Below, in pieces: positions 1 to 5,438 of a DNA stretch of 5,438 nt (positions within the stretch are counted from its first letter, which is position 1; each line of letters opens with the position of its first letter). The stretch lies in assembly GCA_014360105.1 (NCBI GenBank), contig JACIYD010000129.1, positions 1-5,438 of the forward strand, given 5' to 3'. This stretch comes from Clostridia bacterium (GTDB lineage Bacteria > Bacillota > DSM-521 > Neomoorellales > SLTJ01). The notes beneath the pieces were generated by a model. It was not told the origin of the DNA, made no database searches, and saw only the letters and a program-made list of their open reading frames with translations. Both the position numbers and the translations under genes were made by a program.

Positions 1-778
1 AGGAAAGCGTAAGCCGCTTGATCATTTCCTCGGCGTTGTCCGTGGCCGCCTCCATCGCCGTCATGCGCGCACCGTGCTCGCTTGCCTTCGCTTCCAACAA
101 CATCTGGTAAACCTGAACTTCGACGTAACGTGGCAGCAGCGATTGAAAGAGGAGCGGCGGTCGTGGCTCGAAAATGTACTCTACCGCCTTCTCCGCCCCG
201 GTGGGACGGCGGATCGGCAGCAAAGGCACGACCTGCGGCTGCTGCCGCACCGGCGAGAGAAACTGGGTGTATACCAAGTAGAGATGATCAAAGGCTTGCT
301 CCAGGAAAAGGGCCATCAGTTCTCGTGCCAGCTCCCTCGCCTGGGGGAAGGAAGGGTCGTCACCCAGGTCGACGTAAGTGCGCAGCAAAGGATATTTTTG
401 CCGGCGGAAGTAATCGCGTCCCTTGCGGCCCACCGCCAGCACCACTGCCTCCGGGCCGGCGGCGGTCAACTCTCTTTCTGCGAGGCGGATGACGTTCGCA
501 TTGTAGGCGCCGCACAGGCCACGGTCCCCGGTAACCACCACATAAGCTGACCGCCCCCCCAGCCTCTCCGCGAGCAAGGGATGATATTCACCAGGCGGCA
601 CCTGGAGCACCAGACGCCCTAGCACTTCCCGCAGCTTGGTAGCATAAGGCCGGGACGCCACCACCCGGTCCTGGACCTTGCGCAGCTTGGCCGCAGCCAC
701 CATCTGCATCGCCTTGGTAATCTGCTGCGTGTTCTTGATGCTCCGGATGCGGCGCCGGATGTCCCGCATCGTCGCCAT
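1..778 (-). CDS. atpG: F1Fo ATP synthase gamma subunit, 3'-truncated by window edge
   Basis: Gamma is the central rotor shaft of F1: its two long helices form a coiled coil inside the alpha3beta3 head and couple c-ring rotation to catalysis. I translated the minus strand from the ATG at 778 and found an open frame of 259 codons to the window edge with no stop or frameshift. The N-terminal helix is typical (MATMRDIRRRIRSIKNTQQ, then ITKAMQMVAAAKL, residues 1-32). The central Rossmann-like domain carries GDRGLCGAYNAN (84-95). The C-terminal helix carries MTAMEAATDNAEEMI (239-253), nearly invariant in the family. Full-length homologues are about 285-290 residues, so roughly 25-30 C-terminal residues lie beyond position 1. 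The only cysteine seen is C89 of the conserved motif, so there is no sign of the chloroplast-type redox insert. The gene starts 26 nt after the atpA stop, with its own good ribosome binding site. Confidence 0.97.
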   Translation of the reverse strand, partial: MATMRDIRRRIRSIKNTQQITKAMQMVAAAKLRKVQDRVVASRPYATKLREVLGRLVLQVPPGEYHPLLAERLGGRSAYVVVTGDRGLCGAYNANVIRLAERELTAAGPEAVVLAVGRKGRDYFRRQKYPLLRTYVDLGDDPSFPQARELARELMALFLEQAFDHLYLVYTQFLSPVRQQPQVVPLLPIRRPTGAEKAVEYIFEPRPPLLFQSLLPRYVEVQVYQMLLEAKASEHGARMTAMEAATDNAEEMIKRLTLS

Positions 779-785
779 ACGCTCT

Positions 786-793
786 ACCTCCCC
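786..793 (-). promoter_or_regulatory. Ribosome binding site of atpG
   Basis: The minus strand reads GGGGAGGT, about 7 nt before the ATG at 778. It lies in the 26-nt atpA-atpG spacer and fixes the gamma start at MATMRDI. Confidence 0.85.
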
Positions 794-804
794 GGATGGG
801 CCGG

Positions 805-2890
<2,086 letters not shown>

Positions 2891-2894
<4 letters not shown>

Positions 2895-3397
2895 TGCACC
2901 TCGCCCACTTCTTGGATGAACTCCCGCACCAGGCGCTCATGGTCCTCCGGCGTCAGACTCCGCTCAATGACGCGACTGGCCGCTAGCACGGCCAGGGTGG
3001 CCGCCTGATCGCGAATCTCGGCCAACGCCCGCGCGGTTTCCGCCTGGATCTCCTCTCTGGCCTTAGCCAGCGTCTTCTCCGCCTCTTGGCGGGCATTGGT
3101 CGTGATTTCTTCACGTATTTCTTCGGCCATCTTTGTGGCCCGCGTTACGATCTCCTGGGCCTCCTGGCGGGCACCGGCCAGTTGCGCCTGATACTGGGCC
3201 AAGGCTTCTTCCGCCTCCCGGCGCGCCCGCGCCGCCCCCTCCAGAGCCTGTTCGATGCGTTGTTCTCTTTCTGCAACCATCTTCGTTACCGGTTTATAAA
3301 CGATAAAGTAAAGTAAGGCCACAACCACCAAAAGGTTAATCGCCTGGAGCAAGAAAGTCCAGGGGTCAAAGTTTAGCGCGGCAAAAATCGCTTCCAC
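2891..3397 (-). CDS. atpF: F1Fo ATP synthase b subunit
   Basis: Subunit b is a membrane-anchored stator. Its N-terminal helix packs against subunit a and its long cytoplasmic helix dimerises and reaches delta. The 168-residue product has one transmembrane helix (about 13-34, LLQAINLLVVVALLYFIVYK) ending in the usual KPV, then a charged, heptad-like helix rich in Ala, Glu, Arg and Gln (about 37-130). The C-terminal delta-binding part is LAVLAASRVIERSLTPEDHE (135-154). Only one b gene is seen and it is followed directly by atpH, so a b/b' heterodimer is unlikely from this locus. The start is GTG at 3397, supported by a G-run ribosome binding site about 10 nt upstream. The residues after it (MEAIFAALNFDPWTFL) fit the family's short periplasmic N-terminus. 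Confidence 0.97.
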
Positions 3398-3407
3398 GGT
3401 GCCACAA

Positions 3408-3416
3408 CCCCCCTTT
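3408..3416 (-). promoter_or_regulatory. G-run ribosome binding site of atpF
   Basis: The minus strand reads AAAGGGGGG, 10 nt before the GTG start at 3397. It supports that start in the absence of an in-frame ATG nearby. The form resembles the sites before atpA and atpE. Confidence 0.65.
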
Positions 3417-3440
3417 AGGCAGGGCCCAAAACCAAAGAGG

Positions 3441-3481
3441 CCACCCGCCGGCCGCCGCGACCGTGCCCTACCGGCGGGTGG
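3441..3481 (-). promoter_or_regulatory. Stem-loop in the atpE-atpF spacer (possible attenuator or mRNA stabiliser)
   Basis: A perfect 11-bp inverted repeat (CCACCCGCCGG at 3441-3451 and CCGGCGGGTGG at 3471-3481) encloses a 19-nt loop. In the transcript it begins about 21 nt after the atpE stop. The RNA after the stem reads CCTCTTTGGTTTTGGG, mildly U-rich but without a continuous U tract, so it is not a clean intrinsic terminator. A structure here could protect the 3' end of atpE mRNA from exonucleases or cause partial termination. Either would favour subunit c, needed in 8-17 copies per enzyme. The structure is seen directly; the role is inferred. Confidence 0.6.
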
Positions 3482-3502
3482 GCAGGGAAGTTCAGCCTTC
3501 CG

Positions 3503-3730
3503 TTAAACGATCTTCGTCCACAACAGGATGGCAATAACGAAGGAAAAGAGCGTCAGCGCCTCCATGAAGGCCAGGGCCAACAGGAGGGTGGTGCGAATAT
3601 CGTTGGCCGCTTCTGGCTGCCGGGCCATTCCCTCCATGGCATGGCCCGCGGCATTACCCTGTCCCAGGGCCGAGCCGAAGGCCGGCAGGGCAATCGCCAG
3701 GGCGACGCCGATAAAGGCTAAGGCACTCAT
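3503..3730 (-). CDS. atpE: F1Fo ATP synthase c subunit (rotor-ring proteolipid)
   Basis: Subunit c forms the membrane ring whose rotation is driven by ion passage through subunit a. The 75-residue hairpin has two membrane helices (about 3-30 and 47-72) joined by the conserved cytoplasmic loop A-R37-Q38-P39-E40, which contacts gamma and epsilon. The ion-binding carboxylate is E57 in [15 protein letters not shown]24 is present in helix 1 (GQG), but the residue after E57 is Ala, the next is Leu, and the position matching the Ilyobacter Na+-site tyrosine is F62. The hydroxyl ligands of Na+-type rings are therefore absent, which points to H+ coupling. The helix-1 packing motif is mixed: A17, G19, A21, G23, G25. 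The ATG start at 3730 gives a typical N-terminus, and the stop is TAA. The gene is flanked by long spacers on both sides (117 and 105 nt). Confidence 0.98.
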   Translation of the reverse strand: MSALAFIGVALAIALPAFGSALGQGNAAGHAMEGMARQPEAANDIRTTLLLALAFMEALTLFSFVIAILLWTKIV

Positions 3731-3847
3731 CTTCTCTTACTTTCCCCCCCTTCGGCAACCGCTAACAATTGGCTAACCCCTTTTCCTCCATCCGCCTGGA
3801 TGTCTAAGGAGCAGGGCTTTGCCTCCCAGCCTGGTCCGCCAGACCCG
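3731..3847 (-). promoter_or_regulatory. atpB-atpE spacer, leader of atpE
   Basis: This 117-nt non-coding stretch lies between the atpB stop and the atpE start. Directly after atpB the transcript can form a small hairpin (GTCTGG, loop CGGA, CCAGGC, with one G-U pair). Further down it becomes relatively A/T-rich, with GTTAGC twice in GGTTAGCCAATTGTTAGCGG. The best ribosome binding site is AAGGGGGGG (3752-3744), but it lies 13 nt before the ATG; a purine stretch AAGAGAAG directly abuts the start. An unstructured A/U-rich leader resembles in position the translational enhancer known upstream of E. coli atpE. That comparison is inference. Confidence 0.45.
3770..3780 (-). repeat. 11-nt word GGGGTTAGCCA, copy upstream of atpE (second copy 4670-4680, upstream of atpB)
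   Basis: The minus-strand word GGGGTTAGCCA occurs exactly in the atpE leader and again at 4670-4680 in the atpB leader. On the plus strand both copies are preceded by GGCAA, directly in the 4670 copy and 11 nt further away in the 3770 copy. A match of this length is expected by chance somewhere in 5 kb, but is less expected between two short spacers. The function is unknown. Confidence 0.3.
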
Positions 3848-4540
3848 TCAATGGTGCGCGGACGTGCGCGTAGCCAGATAGCTAATGGTAAGCAGGGTAA
3901 AGATAAAGGCCTGGATAAAGCCGAACAAGACCCCGAGCAATTGAATGGCCGCCGGCACCACCAGCGGTACCAAAATAAAGAGAATGGTAACCACCGTCTC
4001 CTCGCCGAACATATTGCCGAAAAGACGCAAGGAGAGGGAGATCACCTTGACCAACTCTTCAATGATATTTAGGGGTGTGAGCATCAGGCCGTGTGAAGTA
4101 TAGGTCTGGATATAGCGCCTCAGTCCCACCTCTCTGACGCTTAGAATTTGGACGGCAATAATGGTGGTCACGGCAAAAGCGAGCGTTGTGCTCAAATCCA
4201 TCGTCGGCGGCTTGGCGCCCGGAATGAGCCAGGCAAGGTTGAGAAAAAGGATGAAGATGAAGAGCGTGGCCACCAGGGGTAAGTAACGGCGGCCCCGCCT
4301 GCCCATGAAGCCCTCGAGAAAACCGTAGATGAACTCGACAGTCATCTCCGGCAGGTGTTGCCAACCACGCGGCAAGAGGCGCATTCCTCTTGTGGTCACA
4401 AGCGCAATCGCCACCAGCACCGCCATCATCACCCAGGTGGTGACGACGGTGGTGGTCACTGGGATGGGCCCAAGGTGAAAGACCACCACCGGTTTCAGGT
4501 GCTCCATCACCGCGGCCAGTTGGGCAATCTTTTCGCCCAC
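3848..4540 (-). CDS. atpB: F1Fo ATP synthase a subunit
   Basis: Subunit a is the stationary ion channel of Fo, with two half-channels facing the c ring. The 230-residue product is typical of compact bacterial forms. It has several hydrophobic helices, the PPTMDLSTTLAFA motif (111-123) and the essential arginine R172 in SLSLRLFGNMFGEE (168-181), equivalent to E. coli R210. The last-helix glutamine is Q210 in FIQAFIFTLLTISYLA, equivalent to E. coli Q252. The N-terminus (FHLGPIPVTTTVVTTWVMM) matches the family start of the first helix. The GTG start at 4540 is chosen because an ideal ribosome binding site sits 6 nt upstream; the internal ATG at residue 12 has no comparable support. The stop is TGA. 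The gene follows a 242-nt gap, unlike the tight packing elsewhere. Confidence 0.98.
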   Translation of the reverse strand: MGEKIAQLAAVMEHLKPVVVFHLGPIPVTTTVVTTWVMMAVLVAIALVTTRGMRLLPRGWQHLPEMTVEFIYGFLEGFMGRRGRRYLPLVATLFIFILFLNLAWLIPGAKPPTMDLSTTLAFAVTTIIAVQILSVREVGLRRYIQTYTSHGLMLTPLNIIEELVKVISLSLRLFGNMFGEETVVTILFILVPLVVPAAIQLLGVLFGFIQAFIFTLLTISYLATRTSAHH

Positions 4541-4546
4541 GCTGCC

Positions 4547-4555
4547 TCACCTCCT
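4547..4555 (-). promoter_or_regulatory. Consensus ribosome binding site of atpB
   Basis: The minus strand reads AGGAGGTGA, a full match to the 16S rRNA 3' tail, with a 6-nt spacer to the GTG start at 4540. It is the strongest ribosome binding site in the window and decides the non-ATG start. Confidence 0.9.
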
Positions 4556-4782
4556 CCAGATCCCCTTTGCCGGGGCTTTCGTTGGTAACCCGACCATTAG
4601 CGCGCCCCGTGTTTCCGGCCCTCTGGGGGCCGGTCTTTCGCGTCAACGGCGCGCCCGTGCTTTTGGCAATGGCTAACCCCCGCCCGGCCTTACGCCCTCG
4701 TCCTTGCGCATCGACCCGCCTGGCGCGGTGCCGCAGGTTTTGCGCCGCGAGCCAAAGAGCACCCGGTCGCGCAAGGGCACCC
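4556..4782 (-). other. Non-coding G+C-rich spacer between atpI and atpB
   Basis: With the ribosome binding site, this stretch makes up a 242-nt gap, the longest in the operon segment seen. I see no recognisable protein in it. One minus-strand frame (from a GTG at 4793) stays open across the gap, but its product is Arg/Gly-rich, resembles nothing known to me and runs on into atpB in the wrong frame. The stretch holds a 7-bp hairpin (4615-4633), a GGCGCGCC palindrome near 4649-4656, and a copy of an 11-nt word shared with the atpE leader. I see no convincing -35/-10 promoter: TTGACG occurs on the minus strand near 4640-4645 but no matching -10 follows. Possible roles are mRNA processing or an internal regulatory leader for atpB. 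Confidence 0.5.
4615..4633 (-). repeat. Inverted repeat (7-bp stem, 5-nt loop) in the atpI-atpB spacer
   Basis: CCGGCCC (4615-4621) and GGGCCGG (4627-4633) are perfect complements around TCTGG. In the transcribed direction the stem is followed by AAACACGGGG, with no U tract, so it is not an intrinsic terminator. It lies about 75 nt upstream of the atpB start and could be an mRNA-stabilising or processing structure. Confidence 0.5.
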
Positions 4783-5187
4783 CTAACGGGCACGTGACAA
4801 ACCTATCACTACGCCCACGGCGTCTACCAATTGGCTGAGCATCTGGATTTCGATCCCCAGAGCCACGCCCACAAGGAACCAGAGACCGCCGCGCACCGCG
4901 AAAAACAACACGGTCAGGGCCAGCGCCCAGCGCAAACCAATGGTGCCGGCAAACCGCTTCGTTCCCTGCTCGGCTCCGAGGTAGCCCACGGCCCGGCAGG
5001 CCAGATAATAATTGAAAAGGCCCAGAGGCAAGCCACCTAGGATACCATACCCCAGGCTATGGTATCCGAGGTGATAGGCACCCACCCCTAGGCCCACGCC
5101 CACCAGGGCCATTTGCCCGGCCTTTCTCCAGGAGAAAACCCAACCGGTCGACCTAATACCCGTTCCTGCCCTGCTTTTGCTCTCCAT
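4783..5187 (-). CDS. atpI: ATP synthase subunit I (AtpI family accessory membrane protein)
   Basis: AtpI is not part of the finished enzyme. In studied bacteria it helps assemble or stabilise the c ring and, with AtpZ, has been linked to Mg2+ transport. The 134-residue product shows four hydrophobic segments (about 25-41, 47-68, 84-99 and 101-130). The LGGLPLGLFNYYLACRA stretch (50-66) has the small-residue/Asn pattern of the family's second helix, and the last segment carries E113 in ALGIEIQML. The ATG at 5187 overlaps atpZ by 35 nt and has GAGGAG only about 1 nt away, closer than usual. An internal ATG (residue 26, position 5112) has GGAGAAAGG upstream, would remove a basic 25-residue N-terminus and would leave 109 residues beginning at helix 1. 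Either start is possible. The stop is TAG. The family call rests on position and membrane pattern more than on a strong motif. Confidence 0.88.
   Translation of the reverse strand: MESKSRAGTGIRSTGWVFSWRKAGQMALVGVGLGVGAYHLGYHSLGYGILGGLPLGLFNYYLACRAVGYLGAEQGTKRFAGTIGLRWALALTVLFFAVRGGLWFLVGVALGIEIQMLSQLVDAVGVVIGLSRAR
5040..5067 (-). repeat. Perfect 10-bp inverted repeat inside atpI
   Basis: GGATACCATA (5040-5049) and TATGGTATCC (5058-5067) are exact complements around the 8-nt CCCCAGGC. They lie in the atpI codons for GYHSLGYGIL (residues 41-50). The arms are less G+C-rich than the surroundings. The stem would form in the mRNA about 45 nt after the alternative ATG at 5112. It may be chance arising from the repeated LGY codons, or an mRNA element affecting atpI translation. 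Confidence 0.5.
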
Positions 5188-5428
5188 TCTCCTCGCGCTT
5201 ACTTTCGCGGCTCAGTACTCCCAGTTCATCCAGAAGGCTCTTAAAGGCCAGTCCCGCCCCCAACAGCACCCCGGCAATCATAAAAAATGGCTCCGTGCCC
5301 AGGCGACGGTCCAGCCAGCGGCCGCCGTAAAAACCCAGGAACAGCATCGCCGCCATGGTCACGCCAAAGGAGAACGCAAGATTGGCATACCGGGCAAAGA
5401 TTACCCATGGGTTCCGCCCCTTGTCCAC
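5153..5428 (-). CDS. atpZ: AtpZ family protein (small membrane protein at the head of the atp operon)
   Basis: AtpZ is a two-helix membrane protein often encoded first in atp operons of Firmicutes and others. It works with AtpI, and in alkaliphilic Bacillus the pair was linked to divalent cation transport and ATP synthase function. The 91-residue product has helix 1 at about 14-34, the characteristic GGRWLDRRLGT (35-45), helix 2 at about 47-66 (PFFMIAGVLLGAGLAF) and a charged, Glu/Lys/Arg-rich cytoplasmic tail (67-91). The GTG at 5428 is a plausible start, but its ribosome binding site (GGATCAAG at the window edge) is weak and the frame stays open to the last base. The true start could therefore lie upstream, outside the window. 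The final 35 nt overlap the annotated start of atpI, suggesting co-translation. Confidence 0.85.
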   Translation of the reverse strand: MDKGRNPWVIFARYANLAFSFGVTMAAMLFLGFYGGRWLDRRLGTEPFFMIAGVLLGAGLAFKSLLDELGVLSRESKREENGEQKQGRNGY

Positions 5429-5438
5429 GGCTTGATCC

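Noticed and set aside
1..778. Suspicion that the gamma gene was broken by a frameshift
   Set aside because: Codon-by-codon translation from the ATG at 778 to the window edge gave one continuous gamma sequence with N- and C-terminal family motifs in the same frame. It is simply cut by the window.
3441..3481. A true intrinsic terminator splitting the operon after atpE
   Set aside because: The stem is strong, but the sequence after it is interrupted (CTTTGGTTTTGGG) with no U tract. The essential b, delta, alpha and gamma genes follow with no visible promoter of their own.
4625..4660. A possible internal promoter (TTGACG on the minus strand) in the atpI-atpB spacer
   Set aside because: No -10-like hexamer lies 16-18 nt downstream; that position reads GAGGGC or similar G+C-rich sequence.
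4059..4793. A 244-codon minus-strand open frame crossing the atpI-atpB gap and entering atpB out of frame
   Set aside because: The product is Arg/Gly/His-rich low-complexity sequence, overlaps about 480 nt of a certain atpB, and has no clear ribosome binding site. An open run of some 80 codons through the gap is not rare at this G+C content.

Overview
The window is a nearly uninterrupted stretch of a bacterial F-type (F1Fo) ATP synthase operon, read entirely on the minus strand. In transcription order (right to left) it holds atpZ, atpI, atpB (a), atpE (c), atpF (b), atpH (delta), atpA (alpha) and the first 259 codons of atpG (gamma), which runs off the left edge. The rest of atpG and, by family convention, atpD and atpC should follow to the left. 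The operon promoter is not in the window.

The gene order I-B-E-F-H-A-G, a single-copy b subunit, an AtpZ/AtpI pair at the head, high G+C and mostly Shine-Dalgarno-led starts with frequent GTG suggest a G+C-rich Firmicute, perhaps of the Moorella/Ammonifex/Desulforudis type of anaerobic clostridia. That placement is an impression from protein style, not a search result.

Layout: atpZ (5428-5153) overlaps the annotated start of atpI (5187-4783) by 35 nt. A 242-nt non-coding gap with G+C-rich inverted repeats precedes atpB (4540-3848), which has an optimal ribosome binding site and a GTG start. A 117-nt leader precedes atpE (3730-3503). A 105-nt spacer with a perfect 11-bp stem-loop separates atpE from atpF (3397-2891, GTG start). 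atpF, atpH and atpA are joined by two 4-nt ATGA overlaps. atpG starts 26 nt after atpA.

Together a, b and c form the membrane Fo motor, delta and b the peripheral stalk, and alpha (with beta, outside) and gamma the F1 head and rotor. AtpZ and AtpI are accessory membrane proteins linked to assembly of the c ring or to cation supply. All visible catalytic and ion-path residues are intact: the alpha Walker A and arginine finger, the a-subunit arginine and the c-subunit glutamate. The c-subunit residues around the carboxylate point to proton rather than sodium coupling.

I found no novel system here. What deserves a second look is regulatory: structured spacers on both sides of atpE, a shared G-run ribosome binding site at three genes, an inverted repeat inside atpI, and the ambiguous atpI start.
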